Below are positions 45,285 through 56,800 of a DNA stretch of 64,000 bases, piece by piece; the first letter of the stretch is position 1, and each line of letters starts with the position of its first letter. Source of the stretch: Neurospora crassa OR74A (lineage: Eukaryota > Ascomycota > Sordariomycetes > Sordariales > Sordariaceae). The notes beneath the pieces are model-generated. The model made no database searches and had not been told where the DNA came from. It saw only the letters and a list, made by a program, of their open reading frames with translations. Location: the NCBI RefSeq assembly GCF_000182925.2, contig NC_026501.1, positions 9,341,917 through 9,405,916 on the forward strand, in the 5' to 3' direction. The position numbers and the translations under genes are program-made.

Positions 45285-46154
45285 CCCTTTCCTTCATGCC
45301 GTTCACCCGAGTCGCTCTCTTAAGCGTGCTCCTTTATCCCCCTCCTTCCACATTTCTTCATTTCCCACAGGCTTTCGGTTCTCGTTCCCCAATTTGATCC
45401 TCGGAATCTTCCAAATCATGCCCTGCTGTTCGGTCTTCATTTCCCATCGGCTGTATCACCGCTCCCTTTCTCTCCCCCATCAACTTCTCTTTCTTTGTCG
45501 CCCTCCTTCCTGAGACCTGTCATATGCTGCTACCGGGAATTTCCAATGCCTGGCTTCCCACTCTTCACTTTCTCCTCTCCTCTCCTCTGGTTTGCTTCAC
45601 GCGCTTCATCCACCACTTCACCACCTCTTCATCATTCCTTAGGACTTCTTCACCTTCACTTCAATTCACTTGCCAATTCCTTCCCACTTCCTTCCCACTA
45701 CTCACATCCAACGTCCAATGCATCCTTCCACCCCCCTTATCACCACCATATCAACCCTCCCCAACATCCCATCCCTCTCCTTCGCCCCCCTTCCTCCCCT
45801 TCGCCCTTTCCTCCCCTTCGTCAACCCTCTCCAAACATCCCATCCACCCCCCAAACATTCAAAACCCCCACATCCAAAACCTCAAAACGAGAACTCTCAA
45901 GAAAATATGAAACTCACCAAATGCGCCGGATTATCCACACTCCGATGCGCCCGAAACTCGGCCTTGACATACTCATCCCCCAACAGCCGCATCTCCCTTG
46001 GCAAGTATTTTCTGTGCGCGCGAAGCAAGCGCCTATACAAATAGATGGGCGGTAGGAGAGCCAGCGGGCCGGGCGTCATGCCGTAGTTGTGGTTTTTGGA
46101 GTGGGTGAGGGCTGCGGCGGCGGAGCGGCGGAGGGTTGGGCGGAGGGCGTACAT
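44881..46154 (-). CDS. sdhaf3: Succinate dehydrogenase assembly factor 3 (ACN9/SDHAF3, LYR protein)
   Basis: Exons on the minus strand are 46154-45918, 45149-45050 and 44990-44881 (148 aa). Donors are GTGAGT and GTGCGT, acceptors CTCACAG and GACAG, with a CACTAAC branch point in intron 2. The junctions give NPAHL-IGFLTEWQLYAQ and EKMS-DEQIGQLYEL, as in the family. The LYR motif lies in PPIYLYRRLLRAHRKYLP, followed by the conserved MRLLGDEYVKAEFRAHRSVDNP. The protein works in the mitochondrial matrix and supports maturation of the Fe-S subunit of complex II. Intron 1 is 768 nt, far longer than any other in the window and 1.7 times the coding length. Confidence 0.93.
45255..45284. repeat. T30 tract inside SDHAF3 intron 1
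   Basis: Thirty consecutive T on the plus strand, so A30 in the pre-mRNA of the leftward gene. It lies about 100 nt from the 3' end of the intron. Confidence 0.9.
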
Positions 46155-46738
46155 CCTTGCTTGTTGGATTCCTTGGAAGGAAAAATGGTAGAAGCAGAAC
46201 CCAAAAGAAAGATTGGTAAAAACCGAATTCGGCTTGGTAGAACTCGCACAAAAGAAGAAGGGGAAAGAAGAGAGCGAGGTGGGGAGAAAAAGGGGGAGTG
46301 ATGGGCGGATGGGTGGTGGTTAATGGGTGCGGCGACGGAGACGGGGCGGCTCGGGCATATAACAAACGGCGTTGATGGTAGAGGTACGTTCCGGGGCGGA
46401 ATGCCGGATTTGCCGACGGTTGGAGACTGGAGCGCTTGGTGATGACAAGTGCCAAGACCGGGGGTCGGTGGGTCAAGGTCCACTTTTTCTTTTTCGAGGA
46501 CAAAATGGATGGACAACACCAAGGAAAGTATCGCGATGTAAACATATCGTCAACAGGTCGTTTTCACTTTTAATTATGTTGAGTGATGAACAGATATAAT
46601 ATTCAGTGTAGAATCCAAGTACATGCATTCAGCACCTCTATCTAGGGTATCTATACCTCACATCTTCTCTACCGCTTAACCACCATTCCACATCTCTGGC
46701 CACATTAAACCCCGCCACCCACTAGAATACACTCAGGC
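46155..46738. other. Intergenic region upstream of SDHAF3
   Basis: Promoter of SDHAF3 and 3' flank of the helicase gene. No gene is supported. Confidence 0.6.
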
Positions 46739-49261
46739 TCAAACAGCCAACGCCTCCGCAATCCACCCCGCCTGAATGGCGCTCACCTTCTTTGCATAAT
46801 TCTTTTGCGTATACACATGCTCCAAAAACATGATGGCCTCCCTCTTGACCCCATGCAAACTACTACTCGGGTGAATAGCAACCACATGTTTCCCATGGGC
46901 AGTCACATAACTCGCATCGGGCGCCAGCACCGCCGTCTTCATCGCGAACCCCTTCAAGAACGCCTTGAGGATCCTCTCTGCCGTCTCCGGCGACACAGGC
47001 TGGTACGTCACTTCCGCATCTGGGGCTGGAAACTCCGCCAGCATCTTATTCTTGACCGACAGCGACCGGAGTTGTTTCCTGATATTCAGCGCCTGCCGCA
47101 TATTCCGCACATTGATCCGGCGTTGTTTGCAGAACGTCCCACGGTCGGCTGAGGGCGTGGAAACGAAGCGTTGCATGGTGTTCAGGTACGTGATCAAATC
47201 GCCCTCGCGGCGCTGGAGTTCTTTTCTGTACACGTCCACGGCTTCCTTGTCTTCTTCCGAGCGGACTTGCATGAAGATGTCGTCGCCGGCCGTGATGCAC
47301 GAAATGATGTCGATGGCTTCCAGCAGACAGTCATAGCGCGGGTCAGCGGCCGCGAGCAGGACGCGCGCGTAGGGCGCAGTCACGGGGAACAAGACCATTT
47401 TGCGGCCGGTGTCGGTGATGCGGCCGTCGTCGCCTAGCGCGCCGAGCACATGTAGATGTACAAGAGCGTTTTCGACGGCTTCGAGTTCCGGACGGTCCAT
47501 CAACGGGAAGGAGAGCACGTCGTCGATGCCGCGGGCTTTCATTGTCAGGACGGCGCCGAGGACGTCGGTCCGCAGAATCTCGGGGAGGTCCGTCTTTGGC
47601 AGGGTGGCGAAGGTGTCGGCTGTGTAGAGACGGAAGCACTTGCCGGGGCCTTCACGGCCGGCACGACCGGTTCGTTGGATGGCGGAGGATTTGGAGATGG
47701 GTTTTGCGAGCAGCGATTCCATGCCGAGACGGGGACGGTATTGTTTGACTTTGGCTTTGCCGCAGTCGACGACGTAGCGCACGCCGGGGACGGTGACGGA
47801 GGTTTCGGCAATGTTGGTGGCTAGCACGATCTTGCGCGTGAAGGGGTGTTTGATGGGCTGGAAGGCTTCGTGCTGGGCTTCCATGGAGAGTTGGCCGAAG
47901 AGGGGAAAGACTTTGACTTTGGGCACTTTGGGGTCGAGGGTTTCGGCGAATTCTTCGATTAGGCGCTGGGCGGCTTCGATTTCTTCTTGACCTGTCAAGA
48001 AACACAGGATGTCCTTCTTGCCGTGTTTGTCGGAGAGCGGCTCTTGGGTGTGGATCTTGAAGACGGTTTTGAGGAGTGCCTCCTGGATGTCTGGAACAGG
48101 TTTGGGCTCGTGGATGACTTCGACCGGGAACTGTCGGCCTTCGATCTCGAGATATTCCACTTCCTCCCCGGATGTTCCCTTCTTAAGACTGTCGTCGCTA
48201 GAAAAGAATTTCTTGATTCTTTCGACCTGTGCCGTAGCACTCATGACCACCACCTTGAGCGGGATTCCTCCACGACCGGCCTTGTCGCCCGTGACGATCT
48301 GCTTGAGGAAACCAGATAGTAAATCGACATCCACACTGCGCTCGTGGATTTCGTCCACGATGATGGCCGAGTATTGTCGTAGATGCGGGTCCCTCAGCAG
48401 TTCCTGCAGCAACATACCCTCCGTCACGTACTTGATCTTCGTCCCCGGTGGTACTCGATGGTCGAAACGGACTGAATAACCAACCAGACCCTTCTCCTGG
48501 TCTTTCCTGTCCTTCTTCTCATTCCCATTCTCCTCAATCACCTCCTCATCACCACCATTATTCTTCCCCATCTCCTCCACCACATCCTTCTCCTCATCCC
48601 ACTCCTCTCCCTCCTTCCCACCTTTCGGTCCCTTTCCATCCTTCCCTTTCGGTCCCCGTCCCTTGAACCCTGTCCCCCTCCCACTCGTATCCAACGGCGT
48701 CCCGCACTCCTTCGCCACACGCCCCGCAAGCGTGGTAGCAGCTACCCTTCTCGGCTGGGTAATCGCAATCACTCCACCGACATTAACCGTCTCCTCCCTG
48801 GTCTTTGCTTTACCACCCTCCTCCAGAACCTCATTCCCATCTTTATCCAACACCTTGGTCTTAACCTTGACCCTCCGTCGCTGACACCACCGCTCCTGGT
48901 ACAAGAACTGCGGGACCTGGGTAGATTTACCCGAACCGGTCTCACCCACTAGTACCAGGACGTCCTTTTTCGAGAGGATGGAGCGGATCCGGTCTTGGTA
49001 GAGGTAGAGCGGGAGGGCGCGGCGGGTGGCGAACAGGGAGGGATCTCCTGTGAGGGGGCGAGAGGGCTTGAACTCCTTGGGGTCTGTTGCTGTCGTCGTT
49101 GTATCATTTTCGGTTGATGGTGCTGGGGTGTTGTTGTCTGATGTCGAGGTTGAAGGGGTGCTGGCAGTTTTTGGTTTCTTGGTGAGGTAGCCTTCGAGGG
49201 AGATGGTTTTGTTGCCGATTTTGAGGACTTCGCCGGATTCGGCTTTTCTTTTGCGTGACAT
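46739..49261 (-). CDS. dhr2: DEAH/DEIH-box RNA helicase, Dhr2-like
   Basis: Intronless, 840 aa, ATG at 49261. The superfamily 2 helicase core shows motif I GETGSGKST (about residue 105), motif Ia TQPRRVAA, motif II DEIH (Asp303), motif III MSATAQ, TNIAETSVTVPGVRYVVDCG and QRTGRAGREGPGKCFRLY. HA2/ratchet and OB-type C-terminal domains follow. The DEIH variant and overall size point to yeast Dhr2, a nucleolar helicase for 18S rRNA processing; assignment between DEAH paralogues is by resemblance. The N-terminus is Lys- and Ser/Thr-rich with basic motifs fitting nuclear import. Between motifs Ia and Ib an insertion of about 65 residues is made of Gly/Lys and Glu/Asp runs and is probably a disordered loop. 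Confidence 0.9.
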   Translation of the reverse strand: MSRKRKAESGEVLKIGNKTISLEGYLTKKPKTASTPSTSTSDNNTPAPSTENDTTTTATDPKEFKPSRPLTGDPSLFATRRALPLYLYQDRIRSILSKKDVLVLVGETGSGKSTQVPQFLYQERWCQRRRVKVKTKVLDKDGNEVLEEGGKAKTREETVNVGGVIAITQPRRVAATTLAGRVAKECGTPLDTSGRGTGFKGRGPKGKDGKGPKGGKEGEEWDEEKDVVEEMGKNNGGDEEVIEENGNEKKDRKDQEKGLVGYSVRFDHRVPPGTKIKYVTEGMLLQELLRDPHLRQYSAIIVDEIHERSVDVDLLSGFLKQIVTGDKAGRGGIPLKVVVMSATAQVERIKKFFSSDDSLKKGTSGEEVEYLEIEGRQFPVEVIHEPKPVPDIQEALLKTVFKIHTQEPLSDKHGKKDILCFLTGQEEIEAAQRLIEEFAETLDPKVPKVKVFPLFGQLSMEAQHEAFQPIKHPFTRKIVLATNIAETSVTVPGVRYVVDCGKAKVKQYRPRLGMESLLAKPISKSSAIQRTGRAGREGPGKCFRLYTADTFATLPKTDLPEILRTDVLGAVLTMKARGIDDVLSFPLMDRPELEAVENALVHLHVLGALGDDGRITDTGRKMVLFPVTAPYARVLLAAADPRYDCLLEAIDIISCITAGDDIFMQVRSEEDKEAVDVYRKELQRREGDLITYLNTMQRFVSTPSADRGTFCKQRRINVRNMRQALNIRKQLRSLSVKNKMLAEFPAPDAEVTYQPVSPETAERILKAFLKGFAMKTAVLAPDASYVTAHGKHVVAIHPSSSLHGVKREAIMFLEHVYTQKNYAKKVSAIQAGWIAEALAV

Positions 49262-49641
49262 TTTTGAGAGGTGGCGGGGGTTGGTGAGATCAAGAGCTGG
49301 TGAGAATTGGAGGATCGAGTGAGAAGTGTGAATGGGGGTGAGTTATGCTGGGAAATGTACATATGGGCGTGCGAAAGAAAAACGGCTGGCGGCTTGTGAT
49401 TGGATGAAAGGTGTGAAGGAAGTGAAGGGTGGGTCCATACGGGTGGGATTACAGCTGGCTGACGGTCACTTGGCACTTGGTGGTGACTTGTATCCGTCAC
49501 TGTCGCTGCCAATGTCAACTGTAAACATCACCCTCACTTTCAATTTGTAAACCACCTTCAAATCACGTAATTTGACTCGTTCATTCTCACTTGGATACGT
49601 TCCATACCGACCCATCTAATTATTGCCAACACTATGGTCAT
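49262..49641. other. Promoter region of the helicase gene
   Basis: Short stretch between the helicase start and the pseudogene. I see no gene. Confidence 0.5.
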
Positions 49642-50156
49642 TCAAGCACAGAAAACGCCGACGGCGAGACAACCACTGACCCAACCTTGAATCCCTTGGG
49701 CCTCAATATGACCCGTGCTCACCCGCAAGCTCATCTTGATCTCCATCTCATCCACGTCCTTGACCTCGACATGGTTCTCGTCCGTAAATATTTAATGCAT
49801 ACACGGAATCCTCACTGGCGTTGCAAAATCCAAAGTCACATCATGGACCTACCCCAGCAAAGCGCAAAGCTGAACTGGATCCCCTCCCTTTGACTTGGGC
49901 TCCAGCTTCTCCCTGCCCGCCTCGTCACCATTCTGGTACTCGAAAGTTCCCTCTCTTGACGGCACTTCAAAACTGTATTGCCGGAATTCATCGTCGTGCA
50001 TAAAGAAGGATCCCCCAAGCTGCACCTCCACGTCGATCACCCGGGTGCTTTTTTTGCTCCGTGGAAGTAGACCTGGAGGTCTTCGAGACGGATGTCGTAC
50101 CAATTTATGTCCGAGTCATGGGCTTTGGTAGCGGAGGCTTTGTCCAGAGACTGAGC
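49642..50156 (-). pseudogene. Unidentified pseudogene with one frameshift and two in-frame stops
   Basis: Reading leftward, the frame from 50156 gives clear protein-like sequence (DINWYDIRLEDLQVYFHGAK). It runs into a TGA just after an A7 tract (T7 on plus, 50049-50055). A one-base shift at that tract continues as VIDVEVQLGGSFF, DDEFRQYSFEVPSREG and so on. TAG (49851-49849) then interrupts, the same frame reads VHDVTLDFATPVRIPC, TAA (49794-49792) interrupts, and the frame goes on through ENHVEVKDVDEMEIKMS to TGA 49644-49642. Both internal stops could come from CAG or CAA by C-to-T change at CpA, the RIP-preferred context. No family was recognised, and the 5' end is undefined. Confidence 0.5.
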
Positions 50157-50870
50157 TCAGACGAAAAGGATGCGCAATGAAGTATCGAGCTTGGTAGCGT
50201 GACGGGAGCGAGTTATACACCGCGGTGCGGTCAAGAGACAAGCGCGGGAATGTCAGGTCGTCACAGAAATCGGTGGCTTCCACCTTCGCTTTCCTAGGTA
50301 GGTATGCTCAGCTTGTGCTTTGGTGGTTGCTACCTATGTGCAGGCAAGGTGAACATGTCGTTATACGACATGAGGTCTGCGTGGAATTCTGCACTGGCTG
50401 TCTTGTCTTATGAAAAGTGTCAACAGCCAAGTGCTTAAGCCCAGCACCCTCCATACCTATCTCGAATGGTAGGTACCTCATCTTTCTTTCTACCTACTCA
50501 CCTCAAAGATTACCACAAAGGGGTTCAACAAACAAAGTCGAAAAATGATAAGCTTGGGTAGTCACAAATTAAAAAGAATATATCCTTGGTTTAGAAAAGT
50601 TACATTGGTATCAGAGTTCGCAAAAAAAAAAAAAAACAATAAACAAAAACAAAAACAAAAAAAAATACAAAAACAGAAGTTTGTTTCCTAGGTAGGTAGG
50701 TAGGTATGTAGTCGCTTTCCATCATCATTAAATCTTCAATCTTCCCTCTCTGTTTCTTTCTTAATCCTACACACTCTTCCTCACCATATCTCTCCTCATT
50801 TGCCCCCTCTACTTTAACCACCACTTTTAGGTACCATGACTGCTGCCGTGACTGCATCTGCTACTTGCAG
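50157..50870. other. 3' region of the TRP/FLC gene
   Basis: A-rich tracts at 50621-50668, CCTAGGTAGGTAGGTAGG at 50686-50704 and another CCTAGGTAGGTA at 50296. No gene is supported. Confidence 0.55.
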
Positions 50871-53850
50871 CTAGTACTGCGGCCTATAAACCGGTCCACC
50901 CTGCTGCTGCTGCTGCTGTTGTTGCTGGCCGTAGTAACCCCCCTGGCTACTCTGGCTTCCCTGCCGCTGCTGCTGCTGTTGACCATTATATCCTCCCTGG
51001 CTACTCTGGCTTCCCTGTCGCTGCTGCTGCTGCTGTCCATAACCGCCCCCGCCCACCGCGCTCCCAGCACTCTGACTACCAGCTCCATACCTCGGCGGCC
51101 GTTGCGGCTGGAACCGCATCTGGTATCCACTTCCTTGTTGTCCCGGAGCCATGCCCGGTGCGGACCCAGATCGTGCCGGCCTCGGACCTTGACCCTGTGC
51201 CGCCTGACCCTGATTGGTGGCAGGCATCCCGCGATAACCAGTACCAGCTGCTCCGACGTTGGGGACAGTTGGCTGGCGAGTCATTGGGTTCACAGGCGGA
51301 TTCGAAATCCCCATGGGCGCGGGACTGGCAGTGAGTTGCTCGCGACTTCCCATCCTGCCTAGTGATGACTGCTGTTGAACCTGTTGCGGCTGCTGAGGCA
51401 TCGGGGGCGCGGCGGAACCGTCGTATTGGAATGGGGTGGTGGAGCGGGAGTAGTCGGAGTAGACGGACATGGTGTAGCCGGATTGGATTCTGCCGAGCTT
51501 GGAACCAGCCTTGTTACCGACGTCCGGTCCAGGGCCAGCGGTGGTGGTGGCGGTGGAGGTGCGTTGGTTGGGGCCGGGGATGAGGCTGAGGTCGGGGAGA
51601 GGAGGAGCGGCCGAGTCGCGGGAGGCGAGGATGGCTTTTTCTTCGTCGTGGTTCGCGTAGGGCTTGTCGAGGGTCGAGAAGGTGGAGGTTGAGTCGGCGG
51701 TCTTGGCACGGCCGAGGAGGAGGGAGTTGCGGGCGTCGAGGGGGGTGAGGGTGTCGCGCTGTTGCAACTTTTCTGTGCGGTTGTTAGTGATCGAATCATA
51801 GAAGAATACCTCTAAGGGGAGGAAAGTGAAAAACATACCCATCTCCTTTCTCTTCTGCCGATGCGGGTTCGCCTTGCAAAGAGCATTGATCGCATTCCAG
51901 ACAATCAGAATTGCCAGAATGCCCGTCAGCGTGCTCTGCACCGCGATGAGCACGACGCCCGTAACCGTCTGCGTCGTCTGCGCAATGCCAAACTCCTCGA
52001 CAAACACCAGGATGCAGACCACCGACAGGACCCTGACCGTTTGAATCATGATGTTGATCACGTTTCCACTCTTCCTCTCGTACGGCCGGCTCCAGATCAG
52101 CAAACAAAGCATCAGCCCCTCGATAGTGAGCTGAGCAATCGTCTGCACCATGCCTGACCCGTCCGCCCCCGCGAGAACGACCGACTTGCTGAACATGTAG
52201 ACGATAGTCGGCACGAAAATCCACCAGTAATCCTTCCTGTAACTCTCGTAGAAAAGCGAGTACCGAACCCAGATGTTCTTGTCATTGTAGAGCCCTGCCA
52301 CATCGCCCTCGCGCTTCTTGAGCTCCCGCGCGGTACTCCAGATCTTGTAGCTGAAGAAGGCCAAAATACCGGTGAAGAGCCCGAGGGTAAGGCCAGCAAG
52401 AAGCTTGGCCGCCCAGGAATCGCCCTGCGTGAACTGGAAGACGCAATACAAGACCCAGACGCCGTACAGAAGCATGATGAGCGAGGTGATGGTGCGTGTG
52501 ATGGAGATCCAGTAGTTTCTGCGAAAACCGGAGAGCTTGGCGGGGAAAGAGCCGAAGAGGGCCCAGATCTCGAGAACGACCTTCACCAGCAGGATGCCGA
52601 CGACAATGGCGGCGATAATGATGGCGACGATGAGCAGGATCGTCATGAACATATTGGCGGACGGGATGGAGAGTTGCTGGACGTAGCTTTGGATGCCCTT
52701 GACGGCGACGCGGAAACTGTCGGTGTTGTCGGAGGCGGTTGTGGTTCCGTTTCCGGAGTCGGTAGTGTTAGCTGCGCTGGAATCCGTGAGGTTGACACTG
52801 GTCTCGATCTCGCGAGCGGCGAGGCGGATGAACTCGGTGAAGGCGCGCTTGACGGGCGCGGAAGAAGCCTTGTTCTCGTGAAGCGTGGTGGTGGTGTTGT
52901 CGGGAAAGACGAGCGTGGCGTTCTCCCGGAGGAAGGTGAAGCTGTTGTGAGTGAGGTTTCCGCCCGTCTTCTGGCGGAAGTCGTCAATGGAGGTCTGCAT
53001 GGCCGCCCACGGGATGATGCCCGTAGAAAAGCCAAAGTTCTTGGCGAAGTTGCGGTAGACGGGAGGGTAGCTGACAGACAGCATGCCGTTCATAGCCATG
53101 CCCTGGAAATGGCCAAAGACTTCGGTGAAGCTGGGGCTGATGGTGCCCACGCCGGCACTACTCGCAGCTCCTCCTGCTGAGCCTGCGGCGGCGCTACTTC
53201 CGGCAACGGCAGCTCCAGCGGCCGAGATACCGGTCAAGATGAGGGCGGCGCCGGCCACGCCGGCGGCGATATAGGAGACGGCGGGGACGGCGGCGGTTTT
53301 ACCGTTCGTTACTTCAGACTGGATGCATGCGACGTTTTGTCCAGACTCCTTAGATAGCAGCTCGAGCTTGGCCATGGCGGCAATATCGGGGATCTGGAAG
53401 GCTATCGGCGGTATCATGCTGGCTACCTCTGGAGTAAGTACCTGGGATCCTTTGGCGGAAAAGGAACCAGCGGGGACTATCGATCGTCAGCATATCTCAC
53501 CTACACCAATAACGCTTGATCCAGAACTTCCACATACCAGGGCATAGCTGCTTCACAAAAGTACCCTCATCGCAAGGGTTGAACGTGTTGTCGTAGATGT
53601 TCATCCCGTAGGCCGTCACTGAAAGATGAGCCGTGACGTTCTGTACTTGGTTGCTCGTTCCCGCCACGTTGAAAACAACGGTCCTGTCGGCGTTGTTGTA
53701 GGTGATATCAGCCCTTTGTACCGAAACCTGGGCGTCCTGCTCGCATATGTTGAAGCCGACCGTCTTGAGAATGTCGTCGCCCATGACTCCCTGTGCCATG
53801 AAGAGCCCGGCGAAGAAGGCCCCGAGGGCCGTCCGCTTCCTGCGGATCAT
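50871..53850 (-). CDS. TRP-like ion channel / flavin carrier (FLC) family membrane protein
   Basis: Exons on the minus strand are 53850-53538, 53476-51839 and 51772-50871 (950 aa). Donors are GTATGT; acceptors are ATAG and CACAG with a CACTAAC branch point. The first junction restores CPVPAGSF, and the second is an in-frame intron. A signal peptide and a Cys-containing ML-like lumenal/extracellular domain (residues ~25-190) precede about nine membrane segments of the fungal TRP domain (SANMFMTILLIVAIIIAAIVVG; RTITSLIMLLYGVWVLYCVF and others). A cytosolic tail follows, ending in Gln/Gly/Tyr-rich repeats. Yeast Flc proteins affect FAD transport into the ER, calcium homeostasis and cell-wall synthesis. 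The precise role here is inferred from family only. Confidence 0.92.
50893..51045 (-). repeat. Q/G/S/Y-rich coding repeat in the FLC C-terminus
   Basis: Two near-identical units of GQQQQQRQGSQSSQGGY followed by a longer CAG-type run giving nine Gln. The repeat unit is about 18 codons and could expand or contract without shifting frame. Confidence 0.85.
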
Positions 53851-56800
53851 GGTGTTTGTTGTTGTGTGTGTTGATGAATGAATGGTCGATATGTTCGACT
53901 CGAATGGTGATGTCCTATTCAGTTCCTTCTATTCTTGTTCGCCAGTATCGTATGCAAATTGCTTTTTTTCCTTCTCCCCTTCTATTCTGTGTCGTCGATG
54001 ATGCTGTAGATAAGAAATATGCGCTGCGAAATGGTCGAAAGTTGGATGTATTGTGGTGTCGTTCCAAAACCCCCTTAACTCATGTATGTATGCCGTCGAA
54101 AGATTGCCGTGGCGTGCAGTAGTGGTATCCTCGAAGCCGGTTCTCGGAAAGTTGGATATGATATTTCGATGTGTAGGATGTATCGATCAGATGTCGCGGT
54201 AGTCAAACAATGAATGGTGTGTGTGTGTGTGTGGAAGTGGTGATTGGTTGAAAGTGAGCGACTGACTAACAAAGGCAAAGTTGTTTCTTGCTTGTTTTGT
54301 TGGTTTGAACCCCCTTCCTAAGCGACGACGACGACGACGATAGATGATTGACGTCAAAAAAGGACTGGATGGTCAAAGCCAAGCAATGGACAAAAGCCGA
54401 GGATCAACCTGGAAGGAGAAGTGAAAGAACAAGAAGGATCTCCTCAACGGGAATAGGGCCCCTGTGTGCTCAAAGGAGGAGAGCGAGTAGTGTAGAGCAG
54501 AGCAACGCAGGAAGTGAGAGAAGGATGGGCAGCGAAGAATGAGAAGAACTGGGTAATTGTTCGTTTGGTGGATTGGCCTGGGCGGTCCAGGTGCTCACGG
54601 TCCACGTCTCCAAGCCAAGAAATCGGATCGATCCAAGTCTGATGATGATCGACGTGGAATGGGACAAGTAAAAGCTTCTAGGATGTTGTCCAGGTCGTCA
54701 TGGATAGGCAAGAACTCGTACAAAAGTTAAGAACCTGCCTTGCTTCTGTTTGGAAGAAAAAAGAAGAAAGGAAAGCGAAACCTGCGCTGGGCTGTTTCAG
54801 GAAAAGGAAATGCACAGGCCAGCTGGATGAGTTGAAAGTGAAGAAAAAGAATGGAGATGATGGAGAAATGGTGGAAAAGTGAAAGTGTAAAGGAAGTCGT
54901 AGATTCTCCGAAATTCCTCGACAAGACCGGACGATCAGATGGAAGACGAGACGGAACGCGGGAAGCAGAGAAGGGTTCACCCCAGCGGGTATGTGAAACG
55001 ACTTTTGACGCTTTTTTCCCCCCAAGTGTTAGTGATACCGATATGTTCCCAGCAGCTTTGAGTACCACCAGCGTCTGGTGTGGGAGTCGGAGTTTGAATC
55101 TTGGTGTAGTGTAGTGTACTTCAGACGAGACAAGACAAGACAGGACGACATGACAAGAAAGAAGCCGGGAATCCCCCCTCCGAGCCTCCTTGAGGCGAGT
55201 TAGAGTTGCCTCCCACGCACACACACACATACACATACACACACACACAGAGTCCCCTATTTCGAAAGCGAATTTCTCGAATCTCTTGGAACGAATCAAG
55301 CGAGCAAAAGGGACCAAATCAACCGAACCGAACGAACGGCTGGTTCTCAGCGACCAAGTCCCCGACTCTGTAAAGGTTGGCCAAAACGCCTTGCCCATTT
55401 GGGCGAATGACCTGTAAACTTTTTCTCTTCAAAAATGCCATTCATTCATTACTTCTTCAGAATAACAGCCAGCCAGCCATAGCAGCAACAAACGAAGGTT
55501 CGGAAAGATCAAAAAACAAACGGACTGCCCGATCCGTCCAACCCGTCCGTCCGTCAATTCAAACGGGGCTCATCCTCATCTTCTGTTCTGTCTGCGGTCT
55601 GCGGTCTGCGGTCACTTGACCAGTGCGTACCTTGCATCGAGGCCTCCGACAAGCATAAGTAGCATCGCCTCCGTTCTAGCCAGTCCGCCAGCCAGCCAGC
55701 CAGGGAACAGCCCTTCTCGGAAGACTTTCCACAAATTCTCAACAGCTTTCGTATATAAAGCTGTCGGTCGGTCGGTCGGTCGGTCCGTTTTTTTTCTTTG
55801 CGGAATTCTTCCATGGATGGAAATCAAAACAAAATACGAGACTTTCCTTTTCGGAGCTTCTACAAAGGTGTTCTGTTCCATTCCGCAATCGAATTCAGGA
55901 AGGTTGCCCGCGTGGCTCAGCCCGAACGAACGTAACGAAACTGGTAGGTCGGTCGCCCGCCCGGTTGGTTACTCGGTTCCGGTCGAATCATATTTGCCCG
56001 TTTGTGACTGGACTGGCAACAGGGCCGTGGCAAGTCCCCTCGTGGGTCCGTCATTGATCCCCAAAAAGAAAGAACGGAAAGTTGTTCCCAAGATTTTTTG
56101 GTTTTTTTCCCCTGACATGGAAGTGGAAGCCCAAGCCCAAGCAAGCAAGCAAGCAAGCAAGTGGAAGCAAGCAAGCATCTGAAACGTTACTGTGGGATGT
56201 GGTGGGAGGCGTCCCCCAGCACACTCCAGCACTCCAGCAGTGCCCGACACCCACTCCCAGGTCGCCCACCACTGGCCCGACGGTCGACAGTGGACCAGGG
56301 GTTTTGATGCTGTCTCGTGCGAGTGGGCGGCTCTTTCATTTCCAAAGTCTGATTGGTTGAAGGAGAGAGAACAATGGTTCAGCTAGGTACCTGAAGCCCC
56401 GCCTTGTTGTCCACTGAGAGCCGTTAACCGAAGAGAACCTGGAAGAGAAGGACAGGGGACGCCTGACTTTGGCGGAGTAAATTGGGAACGAGGGAAGCAA
56501 GGGAGTTTTCTTGGTAGTCTAGACCCCTGACGATCTTTTTGGGTATCTTTTTTTTTTCTTTTCAGTCCAACCGACTCTTCTCTTCGCGGATGGGTGAAGA
56601 GATAGTGTACACGAGATAGAAATGCCGTGAATCCGTTGGTGGCAATGTGCTTGCTTCCTACATGGAAGAGGTAGAGAGGTTCCGTGAGAGAACTAACCTC
56701 CTTCGTCTCCCCTTCGTCATCTCTCTCCATGATATCAGAGCCGGGCAGGTAAATGAAGGAGGTAGTGGAAATCTGCGTTAACGAGAGCGAGCCACCAGAC

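Noticed and set aside
45495-46055. 186-aa plus-strand ORF over SDHAF3 intron 1
   Set aside because: Its Pro/Ser/His-rich product comes from the pyrimidine-rich strand, which rarely forms stops; it overlaps exon 1 of a solid gene.
55616-56182. 188-codon plus-strand frame
   Set aside because: Begins at a non-ATG codon, spans TCGG and AGCA microsatellites and shows no protein-like content.
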